Positions 44,400-56,500 of a DNA stretch of 64,000 nucleotides are shown in pieces. The position numbers and the translations under genes are program-made. Numbering within the stretch: position 1 is the first letter of the stretch; each line of letters begins with the position of its first letter. The notes under the pieces are model-generated. The model did not search any database. It had not been told where the DNA came from and worked only from the letters and a program-made list of their open reading frames with translations. Source of the DNA: Musa acuminata AAA Group (lineage: Eukaryota; Streptophyta; Magnoliopsida; Zingiberales; Musaceae); the NCBI RefSeq assembly GCF_036884655.1, contig NC_088340.1, forward strand, positions 6,655,501 through 6,719,500, read 5' to 3'.

Positions 44400-47200
44400 A
44401 ATAAACATATTAACATCAAGTTTATATTTAGGTCATGACGATCTTATCCTTCAAAACATGCTTTTAAACATATATTAAATTCATAAGAGCTTATCATTCA
44501 AGACATGCTCATTACAAGGCCCAATGGCCATTTTATTATTCAAAAATCAAGAATAAATGCTCATTGCAAAGTTTTGATTTGATTAAATTATGAATGTGGC
44601 ACATGAAACCTTTAGAAATGAATTCAAAGTCCAAATATGAAAGCATAAATGCAATTCTTCAAATATTTTATTCCTAACATCCAAATATCAGATAAAGACA
44701 TAATGAATGTTTTTTTTTTTGGCACATGCTGCTTACTTTCCAATTATATTTGATTGCTAACTTGTTGTATAATTAAGTTACAATGATCCATTACAATGGT
44801 AAATTTTTATCACAAGAAAATAACATCAAATGAAACATAGAAAATATGAGGACACAATTTTGCACTAAGAAAGCCTTTTTCTTTCCCATATCTAATGTAT
44901 GGCTACACCAATGTTTTTGAGCCAAATTTATCTATTAAACAATGTTACCATATTATGGACTTGGTAAGTTATAATTGTATATTAATTAATTACAACAACA
45001 AATTACAATATATTTTTATTAATAGAAGTGTTAAAAAATTATATCACGCAAAATATTTTAATGTTTATTGACCTAAGTCAACTTTAGTAAATTTCATTAT
45101 CTTAAAATATATATTTTAAAAATCAAAATTTAATTTATTGATAGGTCATTGATCATTCCCCAATCGAATCAAAAATATTTATTTGTCCATGCATTTGTAT
45201 CCCATATTTATGCATGAGGTTTATTTGTTTCCGAGACTTTCTATAGTTCATGCACATTTCAAGGGATAAACTTAACTAAATAGGGTCTTCAATTAATGAC
45301 TTATATCACATTAGATTCTCTCATTCAACATGCATGAATCAATAACTATTCCCCAAGCTATAAATCGGTCAATCAGTCCTCAAAATTTTTGCATCTCAGC
45401 ATGATCTATCTCCATGTTTGCAATATTAAGCCTTGGTCTTGATGATGACCATTTTAGAATTATTTAGCTTCTTGGTTCTGAGGCTCAGAGTTTGATCCCA
45501 TGACGATCATTCGTGATCTTGAGGTGCTCTCATTGAAGTAAGTTTTATTTATTTATAGATTTTATTTTTATTTTGTTGTTTCTAGTATCATTGATTTGTT
45601 ACTAATTTTATTTATTTTTATTTCAACAGTTGAAAGCTCTCGGGATCTTTGCCGCATGGTAAATATTATTCTCATTCATCGACGTTAAACAATACTCTAA
45701 CCCTACATGTAGAAGAGTCGAATCGATATAGGAAAAGTATATACTTAGAAATGTTAGAAGAATTTTAGAAACTTATATTGTGCAAAAGATTTTAATGTTA
45801 ATTGACCTAAGAATATATTTATCTTTCTTGTCATCCATTTTGTCCTGCACATGCTTTTTATTACATTCTACATGGTTTCTCTACCATGAAATTTTCCTTA
45901 CACTTATTTATTACTTCATCCCACTTGATGTACTATTTGAAGTTCTTAAACTTTTTTAGTGATATATTTGTAAGTTTTAGTGATAATTTTCATCCATGGA
46001 TAATAGTCTTTTTTTTTTTTTGTATAAATGTCATGATCTAGGTTTGATGGGCTAATTGGTCTATCAACTTCGTTTGATCCAAACCACCGATTAAAATGTT
46101 TAAACTGAAGTTAATAGTAGTACAGACCTTTATAAGTCAATCTTAATTTTATCCAATATCGGACTAATCGGGGGGTTACAATAAACATTATTCATTTAGA
46201 GATTTTATTTTTACATTGTTGTTTCTAATATCACTGATTTATTAATATTATTTTTATTTTTATAGATGGAACCTCATTATATCTTTCAAAGCAAGCATGA
46301 TAAACATTATTCTCATCCGTTTAAGTTAAACCATAATGCAAGCCTACATGTAGATGAGTTGTATCGAAAGAACAAGTGACACGGCAATGAGCTGAATTGG
46401 AAGAACAAATGGCAGCAAATGCACATCTACAAGGAGGCTCTACATGTACGAGAGTTGAATTGGAAGAACAAGAGGCAACAAGCGAACATCATATTCATGA
46501 AATATAATTTCCTGTAATCAATCAATCAATCCTCTTAGAATATTGTTGTCAAGTGATGTGATTGTGTATGATTTTTGTTCCAATACAAAATTTACTCATT
46601 CTTTTTTTCCATTTTCTTTATAATAGCTTATGTAAATAGTAAAAACATGTCCATATTAATTAAGTATTGCTCATTGGAATTGAGGGTGTTGGAACCATTT
46701 AATCTGTAAAGAAGAGTTGATACTTGTGGTTAGTTGCAAGCAATATCCATGCAAAGCTCAAAAAATAAAATAAAATAAATAGTCCATAACACATTATATT
46801 AAAACTTCAAATGTATAAACCACAATATATAAAAATATGAGATGAAAATATAACATTTTTAAAGAAATATGTCAAACAAACACTTTGATTGTTCTTAGCT
46901 CATGATGCTAACATCACTTCAAATTTTCTTCCTTCCCTTGTGCTAAGCTGAGCATTAGGAATCACAATTGATCCAAAAGAAGGGATTAATCTACTTTATA
47001 GTTCATGAACATTTTCCATATGGAATTGGGGGAGGATCTTTAAGTTCATTACCTTAATTTCTTCCCATAGAACAGAAACCATAAATAATGTGGATTGCTA
47101 TCACCCAAAAAAACATTCATGAGAATGATATCTAGCATCGAATAAGCCTGAAAACTCGAAACAAATATCTTATATCAAGATTATAAGAACTTGAATATTT
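44400..47200 (+). repeat. Array unit B: second copy of the tandem duplication
   Basis: Same block order as unit A: TATAAAT at 45359-45365, decayed exon with 'gaggctcagagtttgatccc' (about 45479), donor at 45538, acceptor ending 45629, and 'acatgtagaagagtcgaat' (about 45704). The 3' block has 'gtgatgtgattgtgtatgat' (about 46552) and the flank 'ttgggggaggatctttaag' (about 47026). In the ORF-A frame a TAG follows HFRII and an indel follows ATCCCA. A short repeat fragment at 46022-46190, ending 'ggactaatcgggggg', is inserted. Confidence 0.72.
46022..46190 (+). mobile_element. Dispersed-repeat fragment in unit B
   Basis: 'tcatgatctaggtttgatgg' to 'ggactaatcgggggg', absent from units A and C at the matching place. 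Phrases of this kind ('tataagtcaatcttaa...ggactaatcgggg') recur in monocot retroelement LTRs. Ends and class are not resolved. Confidence 0.35.
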
Positions 47201-49136
47201 CTCACACAAATCAAACTTGGATAATTCATTAGATCCCCACACACTTCTATCTTATACAATAGTAAGAAACTAGCAATTATAATTATATCTTTTGTTATAG
47301 TGAAAAATGATATGACTAATATATTAGTGCCACATGCTCAACATATCAACTCCATTTGAACACCTTGGCTTTACTTGATCGATAAGCTGACCCCATATGG
47401 TCGATGTGCTAGTTCTACGTAATTGATATATCAATTCTACGTAAAAAATATGTCAACCCCATATATCCAACCAATGTGTTCCATGTGATGGACATGCTAG
47501 CTCCATAAACTTGACAAGTGAGCGCCACATGGCCGACACAATCAAGCCATCTGGTTGATCACTTATTGCCACCTTAGTTGGTTGTGTCCAATAAATGTCA
47601 TGTGGAGAATGGTTATACTTTGACATAAGCTGATATCAATTAAGATCGAACTCATACCCCCTATTGCTACACGAACTATATAATAATTGAGCATAATGGT
47701 CCCAAGCACTTATTATACAAGGGGTGCATAGTTACGTCTTGACACATTGAACATATTGAGTTCGATTAATCGATTGACTTAAGCTTCGAAACGATATTGT
47801 TAGGAGTACTATCGACATAACTTTGGATGACACTTAAAAGTTCACTATAAGAGTGACTCAAGAGTTGACTTTAAATCAACCTTTAGCTCAGACAATCAAA
47901 TTATGCTCTATTAATATACTTTACATCAATATTGTATGGGATCTTTGATCGAAATACTCCAATATTATTGCTGCCCCAAGAATACATATATAAAGTCATC
48001 ATTAAAAAAAAATACAGGAAGAAATTTATTGTGTTTTTTCACCCTCAAATCATGTAAAAAATGTTCAAAAATAGAGATTTCGATGATAACGTATGAACAC
48101 AAGTTCATGACGATCAAACATGCAAGCAATGCATAATCATCGGATTGCATCCTAAAAAAATGCCTCAAATTAAGACATAGGGCTTGACATTTAAACATCT
48201 ATATAAAAGATATGGACAAGATTTATTTCATACCCTGTATTTTTAGGGTATTATGATTCACACCCTCCATTATCAACAAGAACAATCTTGTGTAAAACAT
48301 CAATCTAATACCACTAATATGAACATACCTTCTATTATTAAATAATTGTAATGAATTTTTTTTACATTTGTAATTATTGAACATAGATAGGAAGAAGATT
48401 AACCACAAAACTTGAAATGCTAATAGCAATCAAATCCTTCAAATTGATTGTTAGCTCATGATGAATCTTCATAATCGTTGTGATGCTTGAGTTTTCAATC
48501 AAAAGTCAAGAATAAATGCTCATTATATATTTTTGAATGAATTAAGAATGTAACACATGAAATTTTACGTATCGCAATCAATATTTTTAAGGAGTTCCTA
48601 ACGAATTCGAAGTCCAAATATACCACACATATATAATTCTTCAAAATATTCTAATGTCGACATACAAACATCGCGCAAACAGATGATGATAATTTTCTCT
48701 TTGAATATGTTGCTTATTTTTCTACGGTATTTGATTGTTAATTTGTTGTATAAATATATTGGAATGATCCATTATAATGGGAAATTTTTATCACGAGAAA
48801 CAAAATCAAATAAGACCAAGAAAATATTGGGACACATTTTTGCACTAAGAAAGCCTTTTTTCATTCCCCTATAAAATGCATGACTACTCCAATATTTGAG
48901 CATAATGTATTTATTCAGCAATGTGACCATATTAGGGACTTGCTCAGTTATAATAATAATATTATTATAATTAACTAATCATAGCAACAAATTATCATAA
49001 AATTTTATTTATAGAAATGTTAGAAAAATAGATTATGCAAAAGGTTTTAATGTTTAATGGTCTAACTCTACTCAATGAAATTCTATCATATTAAAATATA
49101 AAAAAAATAATTTATTGAACTAAATGGTAGAAGTTA

Positions 49137-49185
49137 GATAATGGTAGAAGAAAAAATTCTAACTTCATTTTCTTCTACCATTATC
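49137..49185. repeat. Perfect 18-bp inverted repeat
   Basis: GATAATGGTAGAAGAAAA at 49137-49154 and its exact reverse complement at 49168-49185, with a 13-bp loop. It would form a stable hairpin in RNA or cruciform DNA. No mobile-element signature was recognised around it. Confidence 0.93.
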
Positions 49186-49529
49186 AAACTAGACGTATTT
49201 ATTTGTTTACGTATTTGCATCTCATGCCAATTACTAATTGTATATTTTCCTTATATTTAGATCTCTTTAGAATTTTGATTTTTAAACTTAAAAAATTTAT
49301 AATAAAATTTGTATAGTTATAGTTATGAAAGCGAAACATCTAGCTTCATTTATCATAGTGTCATTGGTTTTATCGACGAAAGCATGAAAATGATGGGAAA
49401 AAAATAATTTTAATGTTTCGGTTATGTTTTCAGTAGTAGGGAAGGCGACATCGTTGTTGGCCGCAAGTGGCTATTATGAATAAGGAAGAACGATGACGAG
49501 GGGTGAGACAAAAGGAGAGGAGGAAGAAG

Positions 49530-49820
49530 ATGACGCAGATACCAATAAGCATTGACGCTACTTGACATCCGTATCGGCACCGATGCAGATGCAGAGAGGC
49601 ATCGATGTAGTTGTTGAATAGTATTGATGCAGATGCAGAGTAGTGCCATATTTTCCCACATCGTTGTCGATACTGACGTAGATATAGAGCGACATCGCTA
49701 TGCATCTACATCTACATCTACATCGATGTCGATGTCGAGTGTCCTTTTCACCGCTTTACATTTGTGTTAGTGTCAACGCAGTTGTTAAGCAATGCTAACG
49801 TATATGTAGAGCATCGGCAT
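49530..49820. repeat. Degenerate 'GATGCAGATGCAGAG / CATCGATGTCGAT' repeat block
   Basis: Repeated 'gatgcagatgcagag', 'gtagatatagagc', 'catcgatgta' and 'acatctacatctacatcgat' phrases occur with irregular spacing, the last a run of CATCTA hexamers (49700-49724). Long minus-strand frames over it are repeat-driven. Confidence 0.6.
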
Positions 49821-51300
49821 ATGTGTCATCCTATTTCTCCTCTCCCTTTGTCTTATTTACCATTATCGCTCACTTTCCTTATCCACAATAGTCATCCGTG
49901 GCTTTGAATGATATTACCATTTGCCACTACCGAAAACGTAACTGAGATATTAAAATTTTTATTTTTAGTCATGATTTTCGTACTTTCATCAATAAAACCG
50001 ACGACGTTAGGATAAATATAATTATATGTTTTACTTTCCTAAATATATAGGTTTTAATGTAAAGTTTTTAAATTTAGATACCGAAATACTAAAAAAATCT
50101 CACTATAAGTAGTTCCCATATTTATAGATGAGTTTTATTAGTTAATGAATACTTTGTGTAGTTCATGAACATGAGAAGAGAGAAACGTAAGGGGAAGCAT
50201 CTTCAATTAATGACGTGTATCACATTGGATTCTCTCACTTGACATGCAATGAATCAACGACGCTATAAATTGGTCAATCATGCCCTCCATTTTTCTCATC
50301 TCATCTCTGGTCATAATAGTAGGTCTTGGCTATTTATGATGATGCCCATTTCGGAGTCATTTGGCCATAGGATTATGAGGCTCAGAGTTTGATCCCATCC
50401 AAGATTATTCAAGATCTTGAGAAAGTTTTATTGAAGTAAACATTATTCCTACTTCATTGCGTCTAATACTATTGATTTATTACTAATTCTTTTTTGTTTT
50501 CATTTTTACAGCAGAAAGCTCACGGAATAGTTGAGCCAAGCATCGAAAGAGTTAAGTCGGAAGAACAAGAAACGAGTGCACATGAGTAATAGGATTCAGA
50601 TCCTCCTATCCTCCCTCAAATAAGTTTTTTGTTTTATTATCCTTTTATTTTGAGCAACAATTCATGAAATGTAATTTCTTGTAATTAATCTTCTTGGAAT
50701 ATTGTCAACTATTCATTCTCTCTTTTTTTTTCCCTTTTCCTTACAATAGTTGGTGTAAATAATAAAATGAAATACAAAATCTATTCATTCTTTCAAATTA
50801 ATGTCTTTATAACCATTTAACATGAAAGTAAGATGTGGTACTTGCAGATCTACACCCAAAAACTAAAAATAATTGTAGTTCATATCATTATATTGAAAAT
50901 TCAAATATACAAAAATATAAGAAGCAAATACAACATTCTCAAGAAATATGTCGAGCAGACACTGTTTCTAATCCTAAACAAGAATCTTTACTATGTCAAC
51001 CAAGTATATAGTTCATGATTAACTTAATATGTACATCATGTGATCCCATATCCTCCTACATTTAATATTCCAAAAATTCATACAACCTAAAGAAACCTAC
51101 AATCACAATTATATCTTGAATATTTTTCAGATGCATATTGGGGGAGGATCTGTAAGTTCATTTCCCTAAATAAATCTATATTTCTTCTCATAATAATCAA
51201 GTGTATGTATATCCCACATTCATGCATGTAAATATGCAGATGCTTCAATCATGCACACGTGAAGAACAAATATTTTGAAGCATTGAGCTTATGAAATCAA

Positions 51301-51920
51301 ATTCCAAAAAAAGTAGACATGAAATCAAATTCGTGTGATCCCACATCCTCCTACAATAAATATTCCAAAAAATCATACAGCGTCAAGAAACCTGCAATCA
51401 CAATTGTATCTTGAACACTTCTCATATCGAAAAAAAGTAGTAGACAGACTGCACACTCCATGATGCTCATGTACAAAATCATAAGATTTGAAAGACGAGG
51501 TTTTCAAGGTTCGACAATGTGGAATGCATGGACAGTTGAGTAGCCAGATTTGGCAGAAGTATGATTGAACTTTTCATAACCAGATTTTATAGCATTCTCA
51601 AGATCATCAAAATTCCAAAAAAGTAGGCATGAAATCAAATTCGTGTGATCCCACATCCTCCTACAATAAATATTCCAAAAAATCATACACCATCAAGAAA
51701 CCTGCAATCACAATTGTATCTTGAACACTTCTTGTATGCATATCGAAAAAAGTAGACGATGGCACACTCCATGATGCTCATGTACAAAATCATAAGATTC
51801 GGAAGACGAGGTTTTCAAGGTTCAACAATGTGGAATACAGAGACAGTTGAGTAGCCAGATTTGGCTGGAGTATGATTAACTTTTCATAACCAGATTTTAT
51901 AGCATTCTCAAGATCATCAA
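51301..51920 (+). repeat. 310-bp tandem duplication (with a third partial copy upstream)
   Basis: 'gaaatcaaattcgtgtgatc' at 51321 recurs at 51631 (offset 310). Both copies run through 'caatcacaattgtatcttga' and 'ccagattttatagcattctc' to 'agatcatcaaa'. Divergence is only a few percent with small indels. A third, older piece with 'tgtgatcccatatcctcc' lies at about 51036-51130. Confidence 0.95.
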
Positions 51921-53501
51921 AGCCTTCAACCAACAACATGGTTCAGGTATATGGATTCATCAGGCAGATTTTATGATCAGCTCTTAAACTTGTACAGTTC
52001 AAGCCACTTTCTAGTTAAGGAGAGAGACAAGTAGAAATATCTACCTTGCCAGTTGCAATGTACGCTCATGCGACCATGTAGTATAAATCCTCCGAAATCT
52101 CTATACATAGAAAAGCATTCAGAAGGCAAAATGGCAGGCTTTGTTCTACAGCAGTGTTCAAGTCAAAGTTACAGAAAAGAAGATAAGCTGATCTATGAGA
52201 ATAGTTAAAGACATGCACAATCATGATATGCATTTATATGGCTAGTTGGGTTACCCACAAGCAGGTAGTGTTAATAATTAAAAAATAAATGCTACAACAC
52301 TAGTTTCTATGAGTTTTAGGATAAACTTAATATTGTTTGGCCAATTTGCTGCTAATATCATTGATTTTATGTGAAAGCAATGGTAAGCGTAAGAGATACA
52401 TACAAACAACAGGCAAAAAGATAATGGTGGATTGAGGGTAACTGTAAATATAGGAAATAGATACAAACAATAGGAAAAGATATAATGGCAGAACTAAATA
52501 CAAGCTGATTATAAAGTACCAAATATATGAAGATTACCTGGAAAATCTTAACATATTCTGAGGATACTAATGATCAGGAGATAATAGGAAGATCTCCCTT
52601 AATTACAGAACTTAATTCATGCTGAATAACCACCAAAAGAGAGGTCAGATTAAAGCTTTCTGCAGAGAAGAAAAAAGATCACAGATGCATATATCAAAAC
52701 CGTGAAAATTTTCACTCCAAAATTACACAGCACTCATGAATTCCTAAGATGGTGATGCTGCAGCTATAAAGGCATGATCTAAGGAAGATTAGGGAAAAAT
52801 GAAAGGAATGGAATCTCATAAGCATTTTGAAATTTCAAAGTATTTTGCATACTAAGATGGACCTCAAAATACACAATTTCGTGGATGAAGCCTGTCATAC
52901 ACTGTCAGACCTTAGAAATTCACAGATAAAGATGTTTGTTTTAGGTGAAACCTCATGGCCGTTAAAGATTCTTCAACATATTTCTGAGAGAGGAGAAACA
53001 AAAGAAACATATACGTAACAAAAATCTCAACTATTAATGTATGAAAATAAGAACAAAGAGGAATGGACAGACCACACAAGGAATCATGCAAGATATTGAA
53101 ATACTTGTATGGAATGTCCCCATCATAGAAAACCATGAAGAAAAGTAAACATACAAATTACAGTAAGGATTACTGAATAATGAATCAATTTGACCACTAG
53201 TCACCACTTTGCTACTGTTCATTTCTAATAGAAACAATGGATTAAACTAAATAATTAATAGTCTAATGAAACTCCCATGGTACATAAATTACAAAAAGAA
53301 TTAAAGTAAAATACACCATTTGAAACATTTCAAGAATGAATCTGGTAAAGGAGTTGCCAGCTTCCACTTTCAAGACATGATAGAATGAACAAATTAGAAG
53401 AATCAATTATCTTCTATTCATCTTGTATCTGTATTGCAGAGAATAAAGGGGACAGCTTCTGTATTTGCCAGGGACCATATAAAGTAGGTAATGCTACCTC
53501 C
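51921..53501. other. 3' flank of BRN1
   Basis: No further gene. It may include the BRN1 3' UTR or a small last exon if the donor-like GTAAAC near the end of the coding region is used. Short frames at 52278-53237 have no support. Confidence 0.45.
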
Positions 53502-56500
53502 TCATAGACGAATTTCACCATTAATAAGGTTTACTTTGTTTTCTTTCTTAAGTTGTACCTTCAACTTCTTACCACCTAATTGGAAACCATTCATCACATT
53601 GATGGCAGCCTGGGCAGGTGCAGGTGAGTCATAACTTACAAAACCTGCAAAGAAAAGGGGCCAATTACAATGTATGATAAATTTGGTTCAAGATGTATAG
53701 AGTGGATAACAGATTTACCAAAACATTTACTAACACCAGTTGCTTTGTCTACAAAAACATTAGCACTTAAGACCCTGCCAAATCCTTGGAAGGCATTTGC
53801 AAGCTCCTGATCACCATATTCTTGAGGTATATGATATATAAATAAGTTAGCTCCAGGAGGGCCTATATCAGTAACAAGGAAATAAGCAACTGATCACTGG
53901 AAGAAAATCAAGATTACTGCTATCAGGACTACAACATAACACATGCACACAGACACAATCAGGCATAAAATTTAGAACCACAAAGGAAATAAATTAGAAA
54001 AGGAAGTAAAGATTAAGAAGCTGATTAACCTTCTATCCAACCCCCAGAAGTCATGCTACGGCTTGAAGATGTTGTGGGGTTAGTCATATTTACGGGTTGG
54101 CCTAAGCCGTGGGAATTCCCCAAATGGCCAATACTTGGTGGATATGGCAATGGATATTGAAGACCAGACACTGTGGGATATGGAGAACCTACATAGCCAC
54201 CAGATTCTGTTGTATTCAAACTTTTAGGTGTTATGCCTGTGGAAACATCAGAACTGATCCCATGTAGTGTATTCCCTTGATTAGCAGGTAGAATCATATT
54301 ATGATATGAAGCTTGATTTTGCATTGAAGCTAAAGGGTACTGCATGAGTCCATAAGTTCCAGGTGGCTGCACAAAAATCAAGAAAAAGATGTTCCAGCCC
54401 ATCATGTAGTAACAACAAATAATGTTGATCTTGCAATATCAAATGGAAATATAAGTGTTTTAAAAAAGAGAATCAGAACTAGAAGACGCCATATCAAATA
54501 TTTATAATTTTTTAAAATTCATAAACAATAGAACTGGAGTACATTTCAGATGCACAGACCTCCAGATCCAACAACCGCAAAGTAAAGATAAAAAGGCATA
54601 ATCTTTCTCCAGATGCATTGTACTATATGGCATGAAAAAAAGGATTCTATTGTTGATTCCATTATTGTGCTTTCTATACTACTCTAGGATCCTGCTCACC
54701 TTGAAGAAAAAAAGGATGCTTCGGAGTTCTCTAACATGGTTTATGGATTAGAGTTTTATGATTCATATGCAACTAAAAAACTTTAGTGATATGTTACACA
54801 GTTAGCTCCATATGCAAATCAATAACTATTTAAAATCAGGAACGTTGATGATCTAATATAATACGAGTTTGATCGTTTGTTGCAGCATGTGAACAGGTTC
54901 CCTTGTAAAAAAAATAAATTCCTGAATTTTACTTAATTCAAGATTTTGCAATTCAGAATCCATAAATATAAGAGAAGATTAAATAAGACAAACTTGAAGC
55001 TTCACATGCTCTATCAGTTGGAGGATTAGTTACAACCAAGAATCAAAAAATAGGACCCTGAACTGATAGCCATATCCTTTATACAGAGGATCATTACCAA
55101 GCATCAAAAAATAGGACCTGACCTGATACCCATATCCATTATATGGAGGCATATAGCCCAATGGTAATGCTCCAAATATTGATGCCTGCTGCATTGAACT
55201 GGGATGAGGAACACTGTTGGCCTGAAATTGAGCTTTTTGTGCCCTTCGAGCTTGTCTTTGCTTTTCAGTGTCAGCCCACTTAACAACCAGAGGCACACTT
55301 GAACCCTGCATGGTGATCAAACTAAGATAGGCAAGCAGAAGAAAAAAAGTACTAACCTAAATTCCAACAACACGGGTGATCTGCAATACTAAGGCACAAA
55401 ACTCAAAGCAACATATGTATTAACATCACAGGCATAAAACCCAAAACAACATAGGTATCAATAACATAGACATTATGTTCAACAAATTGCCTCCAATGCT
55501 CTAATTTTAGTGCACTCTCCAATTGAAAAATAACTCTAACCTTTGACCAGATTAGAAAAGGATCCTTCTCAATAAAATATTGCTAACCTAAGACTGCTCT
55601 ACTTATCTTACTCTCCATGACAGTAAAAGCATGTCCTCTGGCTACAGGGCCAGCTGGTAAATCTAGCATCCTTTAACAACCCAAAATTTTCACTTACTGT
55701 AATGCTAAAGTTCTCTACTGCAATTAGAAATGGGTTATACCAGGAGCTTCCATCTTTCTAATCAAACATGTTAAGATAGGAACCAAATTTCTCCCAGTAA
55801 AATGTCAAGACTGACTTGAAAGCTTCCATCAGTAACACAGGAAATCCCAACTCCCAAGTATAACGGAAAGGCTAATTAAGTTGCTTGGACCAAAATTGCA
55901 ATTACAAAAGTTACGGAGTACATGATAAAGACAAAGGATACCATAACAATGAAAACAAGTGAAAAAACATAATATCAGGTAAGTACCATGAATATCATTA
56001 TATAAACTTTTATATCAGAATAATACACAAAACTACAAATAACATGTTCATTGATTATCATAATTCACACAGAGAAAAGAAAATTCATGATATAGTCACC
56101 CTATGGTATTAACCACAATACATGCAACCCATGGTGTTCCCACCATAGCGCTCCTTACATTTGTTTTTCAGCCTAGTTCTGATCATCATCTTTTGGGCAT
56201 ATTCAAACCAAGTCAAATAATTGTCCTAATCTTAGCTCACTTAATCATACATTTAATCTCACCGCAACCACAATTGATAACTCGGTCTTTCTTGGTGTGA
56301 CTAATCTTTTGAATGTAAGTGCAATAAAATGTACTGGTAGTAAAGAAAGAGATGTTTCAGGAAATTTGAAGTTCAGCAAACACAAACCTCCATCCTATGT
56401 TTCCCATTTAAGGCTTCAAGGGCTGCCAAAGCTTGTTCTTTCATTTCATATTTCAAGAATGCACAGCCAGCTATTTTATGGGGAAAAATGTTAATACTTA

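Larger units (their letters stand above)
47900..51200 (+). repeat. Array unit C: third copy of the tandem duplication
   Basis: Collinear with unit A from 'caggaagaaatttatt' (about 48014) and 'gtattatgattcacaccctc' (48250). The promoter has TATAAAT at 50264-50270, and the decayed exon has 'gaggctcagagtttgatccc' (about 50378). Donor is at 50436, acceptor near 50510, and the 3' block reads 'gtgcacatgagtaataggat'. The exon has a TAG after HFGVIWP. The 3' flank 'ttgggggaggatctgtaag' (about 51129) matches unit B's. A minisatellite-like block and an inverted repeat are inserted at 49137-49830. Confidence 0.72.
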
